Positions 14,611 through 25,607 of a DNA stretch of 64,000 nucleotides are shown one piece after another (position 1 is the stretch's first letter; each line of letters begins with the position of its first letter). The position numbers were made by a program, and so were the translations under genes. The DNA lies in contig NZ_CP155559.1 of the NCBI RefSeq assembly GCF_022095615.2, forward strand, positions 1,237,501 to 1,301,500, given 5' to 3'. The stretch comes from Bacillus thuringiensis (GTDB lineage Bacteria > Bacillota > Bacilli > Bacillales > Bacillaceae_G). Below the pieces are notes generated by a model. That model had not been told where the DNA came from. It saw only the letters and a list, made by a program, of their open reading frames with translations, and ran no database searches.

Positions 14611-16998
14611 ATGAACAAGAAACCGTTCAAAGTTTTGTCATCAATCGCTTTGACAGCTGTGTTAGGTCTTTCATTCGGAGCGGGTGGCCAGTCTGCATAT
14701 GCTGAAACACCTGTGAATAAGACAGCTACGAGCCCAGTCGATGATCATTTAATTCCAGAAGAACGTTTAGCAAATGCGCTAAAAAACCGTGGGGTAATTG
14801 ATTCGAAGGCTTCAGAGACAGAAACAAAGAAAGCCGTCGAAAAATACGTAGAGAACAAAAAGGGTGAAAATCCTGGGAAAGAAGTATCAAATGGGGACCC
14901 ACTTACGAAAGAAGCATCTGACTTTTTAAAGAAAGTGAAAGATGCGAAAGCGGATACGAAAGAAAAGTTAGACAAACCAGCAACAGGAACACCTGCAGCG
15001 ACAGGCCCAGTTAAGGGTGGTCTAAATGGTAAAGTACCAACTTCTCCAGCAAAGGGAAAAGAATATAACGGTGAAGTTCGTAAAGATAAAGTACTCGTTT
15101 TACTTGTAGAGTACGCTGACTTTAAACATAACAATATTGATAAAGAACCTGGTTATATGTATACTGACGATTTTAACAAAGAACATTATGAAAAAATGTT
15201 ATTCGGTAATGAGCCATTCGCATTAGAGGATGGCAGCAAAATCGAAACGTTTAAACAATATTACGAAGAGCAATCTGGCGGTAGTTATACAGTAGACGGA
15301 ACAGTTACAAAATGGTTAACAGTTCCTGGTAAAGCTGCTGATTACGGTGCAGATGGTGCGACAGGTCATGATAATAAAGGACCAAAAGGACCACGTGATT
15401 TAGTAAAAGATGCATTAAAAGCAGCTGTAGATAGCGGTATTGATTTATCTGAGTTTGATCAGTTCGATCAATATGATGTAAATGGCGATGGAAATCAAAA
15501 ACAACCGGACGGTTTAATCGATCACTTAATGATTATCCATGCGGGTGTTGGACAAGAAGCAGGCGGTGGTAAATTAGGTGATGATGCAATTTGGTCACAT
15601 CGCTGGACTGTTGGACCAAAACCATTCCCAATTGAAGGCACACAAGCGAAAGTTCCATATTGGGGCGGAAAGATCGCAGCATTCGACTACACAATTGAAC
15701 CAGAAGATGGCGCAGTTGGTGTATTCGCACATGAATATGGTCATGATTTAGGTCTTCCAGATGAGTATGATACAGACTATACTGGTGACGGTGAACCAAT
15801 TCAAGCTTGGTCTGTTATGAGTGGCGGAAGCTGGGCTGGTAACATTGCAGGAACAACGCCAACGAGTTTCTCACCACAAAATAAAGAGTTTTTCCAAAAA
15901 ACAATCGGTGGTAACTGGGCAAATATCGTAGAAGTAGATTACGAGAAATTAAATAAAGGTATCGGTCTAGCAACATATTTAGACCAAAGTGTTACGAAAT
16001 CTAACCGCCCAGGTATGATTCGTGTTAACTTGCCAGATAAAGATATAAAAACAATTGCTCCAGCATTTGGTAAACAGTATTACTACAGCACAAAAGGTGA
16101 CAATCTTCACACAAAAATGGAGACGCCACTGTTCGATTTAACAAATGCAACGACTGCGAAATTTGATTTCAAGTCATTGTATGAAATTGAAGCAGAGTAT
16201 GATTTCCTTGAAGTACATGCTGTAACAGAAGATGGTCAACAAACATTAATCGAAAAACTGGGTGAGAAAGCAAATAGTGGAAATGCACATTCAACAAATG
16301 GAAAATGGATTGATAAATCATACGATTTAAGCCAATTCAAAGGTAAGAAAGTAAAATTAACATTTGAGTACATTACAGATGGTGGTTTAGCATTAAACGG
16401 TTTCCTACTTGATAATGCATCACTAAATGTAGACGGTAAAGTAGTATTCTCTGATGATGCAGAAGGTACACCGCAGTTCAAATTAGATGGATTCGCTGTA
16501 TCTAATGGAACAGAGAAGAAAAAACATAACTATTATGTAGAGTGGAGAAACTATGCTGGTTCGGATAACGCATTGAAATATGCTCGCGGTCCAGAATACA
16601 ACACAGGTATGGTTGTATGGTATGCAGACTCAGCTTATACAGATAACTGGGTTGGTTTACATCCAGGACATGGTTTCCTTGGCGTAGTTGATTCTCATCC
16701 AGAAGCAATTGTTGGAACTTTAAATGGTAAACCAACAGTAGCAAGTAGTACACGATTCCAAATCGCTGATGCGGCGTTCTCATTTGATAAAACGCCAGCT
16801 TGGAAAGTTGTATCTCCAACGCGCGGAACGTATACGTATAATGGCTTAGCAGGCGTACCGAAGTTTGATGATTCGAAAACGTATATTAATAAACAGATTC
16901 CAGATGCAGGACGTATTTTACCGAATCTTGGCCTGAAGTTTGAAGTAGTAGGACAAGCTGATGATAATTCTGCAGGTGCTGTTCGTTTATATCGTTAA
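14611..16998 (+). CDS. inhA1: Immune inhibitor A metalloprotease InhA1 (peptidase M6)
   Basis: 795 residues from an ATG with GGGGAGGAAAT upstream. The signal peptide is [20 protein letters not shown]..., cleaved near SAYA. A propeptide (about 32-150) precedes the zinc metalloprotease domain. HEYGH at residues 374-378 gives the zinc ligands His374/His378 and catalytic Glu375, and LGLPDEYD follows as in M6 proteases. The C-terminal part has the beta-rich region of InhA proteins. It is secreted, degrades host proteins and antimicrobial peptides, and is associated with the exosporium in B. cereus. Position next to sinIR is conserved in the group. Monocistronic, with a terminator at 17005. Confidence 0.95.
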   Translation: MNKKPFKVLSSIALTAVLGLSFGAGGQSAYAETPVNKTATSPVDDHLIPEERLANALKNRGVIDSKASETETKKAVEKYVENKKGENPGKEVSNGDPLTKEASDFLKKVKDAKADTKEKLDKPATGTPAATGPVKGGLNGKVPTSPAKGKEYNGEVRKDKVLVLLVEYADFKHNNIDKEPGYMYTDDFNKEHYEKMLFGNEPFALEDGSKIETFKQYYEEQSGGSYTVDGTVTKWLTVPGKAADYGADGATGHDNKGPKGPRDLVKDALKAAVDSGIDLSEFDQFDQYDVNGDGNQKQPDGLIDHLMIIHAGVGQEAGGGKLGDDAIWSHRWTVGPKPFPIEGTQAKVPYWGGKIAAFDYTIEPEDGAVGVFAHEYGHDLGLPDEYDTDYTGDGEPIQAWSVMSGGSWAGNIAGTTPTSFSPQNKEFFQKTIGGNWANIVEVDYEKLNKGIGLATYLDQSVTKSNRPGMIRVNLPDKDIKTIAPAFGKQYYYSTKGDNLHTKMETPLFDLTNATTAKFDFKSLYEIEAEYDFLEVHAVTEDGQQTLIEKLGEKANSGNAHSTNGKWIDKSYDLSQFKGKKVKLTFEYITDGGLALNGFLLDNASLNVDGKVVFSDDAEGTPQFKLDGFAVSNGTEKKKHNYYVEWRNYAGSDNALKYARGPEYNTGMVVWYADSAYTDNWVGLHPGHGFLGVVDSHPEAIVGTLNGKPTVASSTRFQIADAAFSFDKTPAWKVVSPTRGTYTYNGLAGVPKFDDSKTYINKQIPDAGRILPNLGLKFEVVGQADDNSAGAVRLYR

Positions 16999-17004
16999 TA
17001 CAGT

Positions 17005-17041
17005 AAAACTACCGGGAGATTTTCTTTCGGTAGTTTTTTTT
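17005..17041 (+). terminator. Rho-independent terminator after inhA1
   Basis: 10-bp stem AAAACTACCG/CGGTAGTTTT followed by a T-run. Confidence 0.85.
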
Positions 17042-17168
17042 GAGCAATGAATTTTAAATAAAAGAAGAAATTATATATAATGTAACTTTACGAATAGAAA
17101 TTTATTATATATGAAGTCTATATAAATAATGAAAGAATTGGATAAAAATAGTGGGAGAAGGTGAATGG

Positions 17169-18536
17169 ATGAGTGTTTCTTCTATTGTAAATAAACAAAA
17201 AGCATATTTTTATAATGGCCATACGAGAAGTGTAGAAGTGAGAAAGAATAATTTGAAGAAGCTTTATAAAGGCATTCAGCGTTTTGAAGAAGAAATATTT
17301 CAGGCATTGAAATTAGATTTAAATAAGTCAGTTCATGAGTCGTTTACAACGGAAGTTGGATATGTATTAAAAGAAATTTCCTTTCAATTGAAGCATATTT
17401 CATCGTGGAGTAAACCGAAGCGGGTTCGAACAGCACTCACTCATTTTGGATCAAAGGGGAAAGTAGTACCTGAACCATACGGTGTGACACTTATTATTGC
17501 ACCGTGGAACTATCCATTTCAATTAGCAATTGCACCTCTTGTAGGAGCGTTGGCGGCTGGAAACACAATTGTTTTAAAGCCGTCAGAGTTAACGCCAAAC
17601 GTTTCCAAAGTACTTACGAGAATGTTAGAGGAATTATTCCAAGAAGAGCTTGTAGCGGTAGTAGAAGGCGGTGTAGAAGAGAGTACGGCATTGTTAAAGG
17701 AACCGTTTGATTATATTTTCTTTACAGGTAGTGTCGGTGTTGGAAAAGTTGTGATGGAAGCAGCAGCGAAACGGTTGACGCCACTCACGTTAGAGCTTGG
17801 CGGAAAAAGTCCATGTATTGTACATAAAGATGCAAAAATAGATGTAACAGCAAGAAGAATTGTGTGGGGTAAGTTTTTAAATGCAGGGCAAACGTGTGTA
17901 GCGCCTGATTATATGTATGTGCATGCTTCGGTGAAAGAACAGTTAATTGAGGCATTACGACACGAAATTGCGGAGCAGTATGGAAAAGATCCACTGAACA
18001 ATGACAATTATGTACGAATTGTGACTGAACGTCATTTTGAACGTTTATGTACATTTTTGAAAGATGGTAAAACGGTAATCGGCGGGAACTATAAAAAAGA
18101 AACGTTACATATAGAACCAACAGTGTTAACAAATGTTACATGGCAAAGTACTGTTATGGAAGATGAAATTTTTGGTCCGATTTTACCAATTGTAGAATAC
18201 GACAACATAGAAGAGGTAATTGGCACAATTCAGCAACATCCGAAGCCATTAGCGTTATATGTATTTTCTGAAGATAAAGAAGTACAAAAGAAAGTGACAA
18301 GTAATATTTCATATGGCGGAGGCTGTATTAATGATGTTGTCTATCATCTTGCAACGCCATATTTACCTTTTGGTGGTGTTGGAAGTAGTGGATTAGGTAG
18401 TTATCATGGGGAAGAAAGTTTTCGGACTTTTTCACATTATAAAAGCATTTTAGCCCAATCTACGGCATTCGATATGAAAATTCGTTACTCTTCTACAAAA
18501 AGTGCTTTAAAATTCATACGAAAGTTGTTAAAATGA
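17169..18536 (+). CDS. NAD(P)-dependent aldehyde dehydrogenase (class 3-like, YwdH type)
   Basis: 455 residues from the ATG at 17169 with GGGAGAAGGTG upstream; a GTG 18 bp earlier overlaps that site. Catalytic Cys243 lies in NAGQTCVAPDY and general-base Glu209 in LTLELGGKSP. The cofactor region shows PWNYPFQLA and FTGSVGVGK. Length and lack of extra domains fit class 3 / fatty aldehyde dehydrogenases, with a basic C-terminus (KFIRKLLK) that may touch the membrane. It oxidises medium or long-chain aldehydes to acids; the exact substrate is not readable. Monocistronic. Confidence 0.9.
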   Translation: MSVSSIVNKQKAYFYNGHTRSVEVRKNNLKKLYKGIQRFEEEIFQALKLDLNKSVHESFTTEVGYVLKEISFQLKHISSWSKPKRVRTALTHFGSKGKVVPEPYGVTLIIAPWNYPFQLAIAPLVGALAAGNTIVLKPSELTPNVSKVLTRMLEELFQEELVAVVEGGVEESTALLKEPFDYIFFTGSVGVGKVVMEAAAKRLTPLTLELGGKSPCIVHKDAKIDVTARRIVWGKFLNAGQTCVAPDYMYVHASVKEQLIEALRHEIAEQYGKDPLNNDNYVRIVTERHFERLCTFLKDGKTVIGGNYKKETLHIEPTVLTNVTWQSTVMEDEIFGPILPIVEYDNIEEVIGTIQQHPKPLALYVFSEDKEVQKKVTSNISYGGGCINDVVYHLATPYLPFGGVGSSGLGSYHGEESFRTFSHYKSILAQSTAFDMKIRYSSTKSALKFIRKLLK

Positions 18537-18573
18537 TGATGGTGTTTATCAGTAGGCGTAGCCGTATGATAAT

Positions 18574-18600
18574 AGCCCCTTCGCAATGGAAGGGGTTTTT
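18574..18600 (+). terminator. Rho-independent terminator
   Basis: CCCCTTC/GAAGGGG stem with loop GCAATG and a T5 tail, after the aldehyde dehydrogenase. Confidence 0.85.
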
Positions 18601-18772
18601 CTGTTCGACATATGTATCATGCAAAAATGAATCAAACATACTACATAAAGAATAGAAGAGAACGCTGCTAAACAACCATTTTTGTTTGGATCGAAACAAA
18701 AAATAGTCTATAGAACATAAATATTTATTCATGAATATAAAAATTAAAATTTAAGGTAGATAGGACGGGAAA

Positions 18773-19756
18773 ATGAAAAAGATTATTAAAGTTGAAGCAG
18801 TAGAAAAACATTTTGGAAATCAAGTGATTATCCCACCTCTTTCTTTAGACATTAAAGAAGGGGAATTTTTAACGATTTTAGGGCCGAGTGGTTGCGGGAA
18901 AACAACGTTACTTCGTATGATCGCAGGTTTTGAAACGCCAACTAAAGGGAATCTTTTATTAGATGATGAAAAGATTAACGATTTGCCACCATATAAGCGT
19001 CATATGAACTTAGTGTTCCAACATTATGCGCTATTCCCACATATGAATGTGGAGAAAAATATTTGTTTTGGTATGAAAATGCAGAAAGTACCGGCAGCAG
19101 AACAAAAAGAGCGTGCTGAAGAGGCAATGCGTTTAACGCAGTTACTTGAGTTCCGTAATCGTAAACCTGCAAAGCTTTCTGGTGGACAGCAGCAGCGTGT
19201 AGCGATTGCGAGAGCAATTGTAAATAACCCGCGTGTATTATTACTAGATGAGCCACTTGGGGCGTTAGACTTTAAGTTAAGAAAAGATTTGCAACGTGAA
19301 TTGAAAAACTTACAACGTAATTTAGGAATTACATTCATATACGTAACGCACGATCAAGAAGAAGCGATGAGCATGAGTGATCGTATTGTCGTTATGAATA
19401 AAGGACATATTGAACAAATTGGAACGCCGAAAGAAATTTACAATAAGCCGAAAACAATGTTCGTTGCGACATTTATCGGTGAAAATAATATTGTGAAAAA
19501 CGGGGAAGGCTATGTAGCAATTCGTCCTGAAAACGTAAAGGTACGTTCGGTTGAAGAGCCAATTTTAAAAGAATACCATCTTGGACATATTGAAGACGTT
19601 GAGTTTGTTGGAAATATGGAAAAGCTATATGTACGTGACGAGAAAACATCAGAATTACTAATGGCATATCAGACTGCTGAAGAAGCAGCGCAGTGGAGCA
19701 TTGGAGATAATGTATACGTAGGCTGGGAGCAAGAGGACGAGGTGACCTTAAATTGA
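18773..19756 (+). CDS. potA: Spermidine/putrescine ABC transporter ATPase PotA
   Basis: 327 residues with AGGACGGG upstream of the ATG. Walker [10 protein letters not shown], signature [14 protein letters not shown], Walker [12 protein letters not shown] and H-loop THDQEEAM identify an importer ATPase. The short C-terminal part (about 240-327) is a reduced TOBE domain, shorter than in E. coli PotA (378 residues), as usual for Bacilli. It powers polyamine uptake with PotB, PotC and PotD, encoded next; potB starts inside its stop codon, so translation is coupled. Confidence 0.93.
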   Translation: MKKIIKVEAVEKHFGNQVIIPPLSLDIKEGEFLTILGPSGCGKTTLLRMIAGFETPTKGNLLLDDEKINDLPPYKRHMNLVFQHYALFPHMNVEKNICFGMKMQKVPAAEQKERAEEAMRLTQLLEFRNRKPAKLSGGQQQRVAIARAIVNNPRVLLLDEPLGALDFKLRKDLQRELKNLQRNLGITFIYVTHDQEEAMSMSDRIVVMNKGHIEQIGTPKEIYNKPKTMFVATFIGENNIVKNGEGYVAIRPENVKVRSVEEPILKEYHLGHIEDVEFVGNMEKLYVRDEKTSELLMAYQTAEEAAQWSIGDNVYVGWEQEDEVTLN

Positions 19757-20601
19757 AAAAAGGGAAATTACTCGCACTACCGACAGTCGCGTGGCTGTTA
19801 ATCTTCTTCCTAATTCCCCTTCTGTTTGTATTGGCATTTGCCTTTATGCAGCGCGGGGCATATGGGACAGTGGAAATGCAATTCACGTTAGAGAATATAG
19901 CTCGTGTGTTTGATCCACTATACATGGGAACGTTATGGGAAACTGTTAAGATTGCAGTTATTACAACAGTAATCTGTTTAGTAATTGGTTATCCATTTGC
20001 TTATACAATTACAATTGTTGATCGTAAATACCGTTCAATTCTTTTATTATTGGCAACGATCCCGTTTTGGATTAACTTCCTTGTTCGTTCATACGCATGG
20101 ATTGTTATTTTACGTTCACAAGGTCTTGTAAACACATTGCTATTGAAACTAGGTATTATAAGTGAACCTTTAAATTTACTATATAACACACCTTCTGTAA
20201 TACTCGGAATGGTCTATTCTTTATTACCATTTATGATTTTACCGGTGTATGCAGCGATTGAGCAGCTTGATAAGCGTAAGCTAGAAGCAGCTTATGATTT
20301 AGGAGCAACACCAGCAAAGGCATTTTGGAATGTAACAGTACCGATGACGATGTCAGGGATTGCTACTGGTTCTATTTTAGTGTTTGTTTCTTCTATTGGA
20401 ATGTTTGTTGTATCAGACGTTATGGGTGGATCGAAAGTAGCATTAATCGGAAACGTAATTCAAAATCAATTCTTAGGAGCGCGTGACTGGCCGTTTGGAT
20501 CTGCGTTATCTATGATTGTTGTTCTATTCTCTGTTCTGTTAATTTACTTATATTATCGTGCAACGAAAGTATATAAATATGATGGGAACGGAGGGGAATA
20601 G
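19753..20601 (+). CDS. potB: Spermidine/putrescine ABC transporter permease PotB
   Basis: 282 residues from a TTG start that overlaps the potA stop (TTGA), with GAGGTGA upstream. Six membrane segments and the EAA loop ([20 protein letters not shown], about residues 177-196) that docks onto the ATPase. It pairs with PotC to form the translocation pore in the cytoplasmic membrane. Confidence 0.92.
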   Translation: MKKGKLLALPTVAWLLIFFLIPLLFVLAFAFMQRGAYGTVEMQFTLENIARVFDPLYMGTLWETVKIAVITTVICLVIGYPFAYTITIVDRKYRSILLLLATIPFWINFLVRSYAWIVILRSQGLVNTLLLKLGIISEPLNLLYNTPSVILGMVYSLLPFMILPVYAAIEQLDKRKLEAAYDLGATPAKAFWNVTVPMTMSGIATGSILVFVSSIGMFVVSDVMGGSKVALIGNVIQNQFLGARDWPFGSALSMIVVLFSVLLIYLYYRATKVYKYDGNGGE

Positions 20602-20607
20602 GCAAAG

Positions 20608-21408
20608 ATGAAGAAGTTTTTAGTTTCTTATTCTTGGTTAATTTTATTGTTCTTGTATTTTCCAATGATGGTTTTAATGGTATATTCCTTCAATGATTCT
20701 CGCATTAATGCGGAATGGGAAGGTTTTACATTCCATTGGTATACAGATTTATTTCAAAAGCAAGATGTTATTGATGCGTTTATAAATAGTATGACGATTG
20801 CGATCGTAACGACGATTGTAACGACAGTTCTAGGTGTGATTTTCGCAATTGCAGTACATCGTTATAAATATCGTTATGAAGGGGCTATTAACGGTCTTGT
20901 GTATTTACCAATTTTAATTCCTGATATTTTAATGGGATTATCTTTACTTATCTTATTTAGTCAATTAGGTATGGAACTTGGCAAAACAACAATTATTATT
21001 GCGCACATTACATTTAGTATTTCATTTGTTGTCGTTATTTTAGCAGCACGTCTTTCTGGTATGGGACGTGATTTAGAAGAGGCTGCGAACGATTTAGGAG
21101 CAACGCCGTGGCAAACGTTTCGTTATGTAACGTTCCCAGCAATTGCACCAGGAGTTATTTCAGCAGCATTATTAACATTCACATTATCAATTGATGATTT
21201 TGTAATTAGTTTCTTCGTATCAGGACCAGGATCAACAACATTGCCATTATACATTTACAGTATGGTTAAGCGCGGAGTATCACCAGAAATTAATGCACTT
21301 TCTACAATTTTAATTGTAGCTATCGTCGGATTAATGGTTCTATCTGAAATCTTCCGTAACAAAGGTGCAGATGGTGAAGAAAACTCTGGAGGACACCTTC
21401 CTTTATAA
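20608..21408 (+). CDS. potC: Spermidine/putrescine ABC transporter permease PotC
   Basis: 266 residues, six membrane segments, EAA loop EEAANDLGATPWQTFRYVTF (about residues 159-178). GGAGGGG lies upstream of the ATG, only 6 bp after potB. The partner of PotB; the C-terminus is charged and cytoplasmic. Confidence 0.92.
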   Translation: MKKFLVSYSWLILLFLYFPMMVLMVYSFNDSRINAEWEGFTFHWYTDLFQKQDVIDAFINSMTIAIVTTIVTTVLGVIFAIAVHRYKYRYEGAINGLVYLPILIPDILMGLSLLILFSQLGMELGKTTIIIAHITFSISFVVVILAARLSGMGRDLEEAANDLGATPWQTFRYVTFPAIAPGVISAALLTFTLSIDDFVISFFVSGPGSTTLPLYIYSMVKRGVSPEINALSTILIVAIVGLMVLSEIFRNKGADGEENSGGHLPL

Positions 21409-21446
21409 TACGAACGATATAGAAAGTACGAGGGGGTAATAAACCG

Positions 21447-22496
21447 ATGAAATTAATGAAAAGATTAGCCGGCGCAGCAATTAGCTTTAGCCTTGTTGCT
21501 GGTGTACTTGCTGGTTGTGGTGAAAAGAAAGAAGAATTAAACATTTATAGCTGGGCTGACAATTTTGATGAGCAAGTACTAAGAGATTTTGAAAAGAAAT
21601 ATAACGTGAAAGTTAACTATGATAAGTACGCAAGTAACGAAGAAATGCTTGCGAAATTACAAGCTGGTGGCGCGAAGTATGATTTAATTCAGCCGTCTGA
21701 TTACATGGTTAAAACAATGGCAAAAATGGATTTATTAGCGCCGTTAGATAAAAAGAATATCCCGAATATCGAAAATATGGTTTCTAATTTCAAAACACCT
21801 GCGTTTGACCCAGAGAATAAATATTCTTTAGTATATACTTGGGGCGTAACAGGGATTGCGTACAATAAAAAGTATGTGAAAGAAGCACCTACAAGCTGGG
21901 CTGATTTATGGAATGAGAAATATAAAGGGCATGTAACTTTATTAAATGATTCTCGTGAAGTGTTAGGAATGGGTCTTAAGAAGCATGGATTCTCAAACAG
22001 CACGAAAGACGATGCACAGTTAAAGACAGCTGCAACGGATTTACAGAAGCTACTTCCAAACTTATTAGCATTTGATACAGATAATATTAAACAAAAATTC
22101 ATTACAGAAGATGCTTGGATTGGAACAGTTTGGTCTGGAGATGCAGCATTTATCGCAAAAGATAATAAAGATGTAGAGTACGTTGTACCAAAAGAAGGCG
22201 GCACAATTTGGGCTGATACGTTAGCAATTCCAAAAGGTGCAAAAAACAAAGAGCTTGCAGAGAAGTTTATGAACTACTTACTAGATGAGAAAGTAAGTGT
22301 GAAAAACTACGAGTCAATTGGATACAGTAATCCAAATGAAAAAGCTCATCCTCTTCATAGTAAAGAATATCGTGATAACCACATGATCTTCTTAACGAAA
22401 GAAGAATTAGATCGTACGGAATGGCTTGTTGATGTAGACGATAAGTTAAAAGACTATGATCGTTACTGGACAGAGTTAAAAACAAAAGGTAAATAA
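21447..22496 (+). CDS. potD: Spermidine/putrescine-binding lipoprotein PotD
   Basis: 349 residues with GAGGGGG before the ATG. The lipobox LAGC (Cys24) anchors it to the outer face of the membrane. The mature start ELNIYSWADNFDEQVLRDFE and the segment KLQAGGAKYDLIQPSDYMV are typical of the PotD/PotF binding-protein family. It delivers polyamines to PotBC. Last gene of the potABCD operon; a terminator follows. Confidence 0.93.
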   Translation: MKLMKRLAGAAISFSLVAGVLAGCGEKKEELNIYSWADNFDEQVLRDFEKKYNVKVNYDKYASNEEMLAKLQAGGAKYDLIQPSDYMVKTMAKMDLLAPLDKKNIPNIENMVSNFKTPAFDPENKYSLVYTWGVTGIAYNKKYVKEAPTSWADLWNEKYKGHVTLLNDSREVLGMGLKKHGFSNSTKDDAQLKTAATDLQKLLPNLLAFDTDNIKQKFITEDAWIGTVWSGDAAFIAKDNKDVEYVVPKEGGTIWADTLAIPKGAKNKELAEKFMNYLLDEKVSVKNYESIGYSNPNEKAHPLHSKEYRDNHMIFLTKEELDRTEWLVDVDDKLKDYDRYWTELKTKGK

Positions 22497-22502
22497 GTAA
22501 GG

Positions 22503-22537
22503 AAATGCGGTTTCTAAAATAGAAATCGCATTTTTTC
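22503..22537 (+). terminator. Rho-independent terminator after potD
   Basis: Near-perfect 14-bp stem AAATGCGGTTTCTA/TAGAAATCGCATTT ending in T6. Confidence 0.8.
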
Positions 22538-22555
22538 ATAGTAGGAGGAAATCGC

Positions 22556-23203
22556 TTGAAAAAGAAGTTGCATCAATATGAGGTAGTATGTATCGTGTTA
22601 TTACTTGCTGTATTTGGCATTGTTGCTTGGCGCGTACATGTGGGTGGCGTTACAGTGATGGATACATATGTCCGAGGATTAGTAAAAGGATTACAAACAG
22701 AGGATTCACTTACATTTTTCTCACACTATACAAAATTAGGGTCTGCCATTGGGATCGTAACTACGCTCGTTATAAGTTTACTTGTTTTTTGGAGAAAACG
22801 TTATTATGCTGCGATGATCGTATATCCAATGGGCATTTTAATAACACATCTTGTGAATAAAGGGATAAAAGAAGTTGTGAAAAGAGAGCGTCCGTCGTTA
22901 AATGAAGCGTTGGATGCTCTTGGATATAGCTTCCCTAGTGGGCATGCAATGTTATCTATTATGACATTCGGGTTTCTTGCTTATATCATTGCGGCAAATT
23001 TGAAGAGTGTAACTGGGAAATATGTTATAACAATTTTGATGGGAATAGTAATTGTATTGATTGGATTAAGTAGAGTTATTTTAAATGTACATTATCCAAC
23101 TGATATTTTAGCTGGTTATTGCGTAGGTGGTATTTTGTTAATTATGACGATTTATTGCCATCGTTTACTTACCGAGAGATTGGGGCTTAATAAAGAGAGA
23201 TAA
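22556..23203 (+). CDS. PAP2-family phosphatase (undecaprenyl-diphosphate / phosphatidate type)
   Basis: 215 residues from a TTG start with AGGAGGAAAT 5 bases upstream. All three PAP2 motifs are present: KEVVKRERP (motif 1), FPSGHAM (motif 2) and SRVILNVHYPTD (motif 3). Five to six membrane segments place the active site at the outer face. It hydrolyses a lipid phosphate; recycling of undecaprenyl diphosphate or dephosphorylation of phosphatidate are the usual roles and cannot be told apart here. Own terminator. Confidence 0.9.
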   Translation: MKKKLHQYEVVCIVLLLAVFGIVAWRVHVGGVTVMDTYVRGLVKGLQTEDSLTFFSHYTKLGSAIGIVTTLVISLLVFWRKRYYAAMIVYPMGILITHLVNKGIKEVVKRERPSLNEALDALGYSFPSGHAMLSIMTFGFLAYIIAANLKSVTGKYVITILMGIVIVLIGLSRVILNVHYPTDILAGYCVGGILLIMTIYCHRLLTERLGLNKER

Positions 23204-23250
23204 AAAAACGTCTGGAAAAACTATCATTATAGTGTTTCCAGACGTTTTTT
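23203..23250 (+). terminator. Strong rho-independent terminator
   Basis: 16-bp perfect stem AAAAAACGTCTGGAAA/TTTCCAGACGTTTTTT. The stop codon of the phosphatase is at its left edge. Confidence 0.9.
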
Positions 23251-23313
23251 GTTTGCATGAAGATGTGATACAGTATAAATGACAATTGAATTATGTAAAG
23301 TAGGTGAAAATGT

Positions 23314-25506
23314 ATGAAAACAAATGTACATAAAGTAGATAAGTGGGGAAAATTAGGAGTTTTTTTGTATCAGTTTCGTTATACAGTAATTGTAGTGTTA
23401 GTTTTACTTGCGGTAGCACTTGGGATTTTTGCTCCAAAGTTACCGGGAGTATTAGGCGGTGATGGTTTCCAAACAGAAGGGGACTATCAAAAAACGAAAG
23501 AAATTTTAGATAAAGATTTTAAGAGGTCCCAAGATACGCTCCTACTCGTTTTTGAAAAAAATAAGGGTGTTTCATATGAGGAATTTCAAAAACAAGTAGA
23601 GGGTATTGTAAAAAATGTACAAGAGAAAGAGACATATGAATCTTTCCATCATCCAGTGCAAAATAAAGAAATGTTACAAGATGATATCGGCTATGCGACA
23701 ATTTTATTTTCCGGGAAAACAAATAAGGAACGAATGGAAAAGACATTACAATTTGCTGATAAAATCGAAAAGGAAAGTAATACAGCATTAAAAGTAACGC
23801 CTACAGGGTTTCCAAAAATTAATCAAGAAATTAATGAAAGAACGCAAAATGATTTAAAAGTAGCAGAGATGATTGGGTTACCGATTGCATTTCTCGTATT
23901 ACTATTTTCATTTGGTAGTCTTTTGGCATCTATTTTACCAATTGTAAATGGGGCACTTAGTGTTATTAGTACGATGGGCATATTATACTTTATAGGTAGC
24001 GATAAGGAACTATCTATATTTGTGTTAAATGTTGCACCGATGATTGGACTTGCGTTATCTATTGATTTTGCACTATTATTTGTAAATCGCTTTCGAGAGG
24101 AAGTTGCAAAGCGAACGGTAAAAGAAGCGATAGCAATTACATATCAGACAGCAGGGCGAGCAATCGTATTTTCAGGATTATGTGTATTTGTTGGATTATC
24201 CGGCTTGTTTTTCTTTAAGATTGATTATATTCAGTCTGTCGCAATTAGCGGGATGATTGTTGTGATTATGAGTATTTTATTCTCGCTCACACTTCTCCCA
24301 GCGCTATTATCATTAATTGGGAAACGAATATTAAAAAAGAATCAAGTAGCACATACACCGGCAAAGGCGTGGCGTACATTTGCGCAATTTGTAATGAAAC
24401 ATCCAATTGCGATGATTATTGTTGTTACAACATTTATTATTATTTGCTTATTACCATTACGCACTGCGAATTTGCAGTTCCCTGATGTGGAAGCTCTACC
24501 TAAACAAAGTGATACAAGACTTGCATATGAGAAGTACGAAGAGGCATTTAATAAAACTGCAAAAAAACATGCTGATGTTACGTTAGTGGTAGAGACGAAA
24601 AAAGATATGAAAGAAAAAGAAAGTTTACAAAAGATAGAAGAAGTCGTTCAAAAGTTAAAAGATGATAAGAAAGTATATGAAGTGAGAAGCTTATACGACG
24701 GGTTAACTGGTATGAAAGCAGATCAAGTCGCTGGAATGTTAGAGTCGCCAGAAGCAGCGAAACTAGCGCCTATATTTGAAGCATATACGAAAGAGAATAA
24801 GACGACGGTAGAAATCTTTTTGAAAACGAAACCACGTACTGAAACTGCTAAACAGTGGGTTCGTGATTTTAAACAAGATTATAAAGAAACAGATGTTACG
24901 TATTATTTAGGCGGGATGACGACGTTCCAACAAGAGTTAGAAGATGAAATTAAAGATAAAGTTGCAATTGGTATGTCTGTTATATTTGGATCGACCTTTG
25001 TTATATTATTATTTGCATTCCGATCTATACTCATTCCGATTAAGGCGATTATTATGAATATACTTAGTTTAAGCGCAACAATCGGAATCGTTGTTTGGTT
25101 ATTTGAAGGTGGGCATTTTGGTTTAGAAGCGAGTCCTGTTCTATTTGTCTTACCAATCTTCATTTTCGGTCTCGTATTTGGGCTTAGCATGGATTATGAA
25201 GTCTTTCTTATTTCACGTATTCATGAGTTATATGAAGAAACAGGAGATAATGATCAAGCGACGTTAGAAGGGCTTGTGTCAACCAGTAGGATCATTACAT
25301 CAGCTGCGTTAATTATGATTGTAGTAACAGGTGCGTTCGCCTTTACTGATATTTTACCGGTACGGCAAATGGGGCTTGGCGTTGCATTAGCGATATTCCT
25401 TGATGCAACAATTATACGTCTTATGCTCGTACCAAGTTTAATGAAATTATTTGGAGACTGGAACTGGTGGTTACCATTTCGAAAGAAAAGAGAAAAATCA
25501 TCGTAA
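23314..25506 (+). CDS. MMPL/RND-family membrane exporter
   Basis: 730 residues from an ATG with TAGGTGAAAA upstream. Duplicated MMPL architecture: one N-terminal membrane segment (about 22-42), a first extracytoplasmic domain (about 43-185), five segments (about 186-335), a second membrane anchor (about 360), a second extracytoplasmic domain (about 385-540), and a final five-segment block. The GLALSIDFALLFVNRFREE and GLSMDYEVFLISRIHE loops carry the conserved acidic residues of proton-driven RND proteins. Similar B. subtilis proteins are YdfJ/YdgH. The cargo, lipid or hydrophobic drug, is unknown. Monocistronic. Confidence 0.88.
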   Translation: MKTNVHKVDKWGKLGVFLYQFRYTVIVVLVLLAVALGIFAPKLPGVLGGDGFQTEGDYQKTKEILDKDFKRSQDTLLLVFEKNKGVSYEEFQKQVEGIVKNVQEKETYESFHHPVQNKEMLQDDIGYATILFSGKTNKERMEKTLQFADKIEKESNTALKVTPTGFPKINQEINERTQNDLKVAEMIGLPIAFLVLLFSFGSLLASILPIVNGALSVISTMGILYFIGSDKELSIFVLNVAPMIGLALSIDFALLFVNRFREEVAKRTVKEAIAITYQTAGRAIVFSGLCVFVGLSGLFFFKIDYIQSVAISGMIVVIMSILFSLTLLPALLSLIGKRILKKNQVAHTPAKAWRTFAQFVMKHPIAMIIVVTTFIIICLLPLRTANLQFPDVEALPKQSDTRLAYEKYEEAFNKTAKKHADVTLVVETKKDMKEKESLQKIEEVVQKLKDDKKVYEVRSLYDGLTGMKADQVAGMLESPEAAKLAPIFEAYTKENKTTVEIFLKTKPRTETAKQWVRDFKQDYKETDVTYYLGGMTTFQQELEDEIKDKVAIGMSVIFGSTFVILLFAFRSILIPIKAIIMNILSLSATIGIVVWLFEGGHFGLEASPVLFVLPIFIFGLVFGLSMDYEVFLISRIHELYEETGDNDQATLEGLVSTSRIITSAALIMIVVTGAFAFTDILPVRQMGLGVALAIFLDATIIRLMLVPSLMKLFGDWNWWLPFRKKREKSS

Positions 25507-25538
25507 AAAATACTCATCTTATAGATGAGTATTTTTTT
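25506..25538 (+). terminator. Rho-independent terminator
   Basis: 13-bp stem AAAAATACTCATC/GATGAGTATTTTT plus a T-run, directly after the MMPL gene. Confidence 0.9.
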
Positions 25539-25607
25539 ATGAATAGCAAGACCTACATTTTGCAAATAGTATGTGATAAGAACATTACATATAAGTAGGT
25601 GAAGGCA

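Noticed and set aside
14745..15134. Minus-strand frame inside inhA1
   Set aside because: Ser/Phe-rich antisense of a clear protease gene, without translation signals.
18681..18704. Hairpin TTTTTGTTT/AAACAAAAA upstream of potA
   Set aside because: A/T-only stem without a GC core or T-tail; too weak to call an attenuator or riboswitch.
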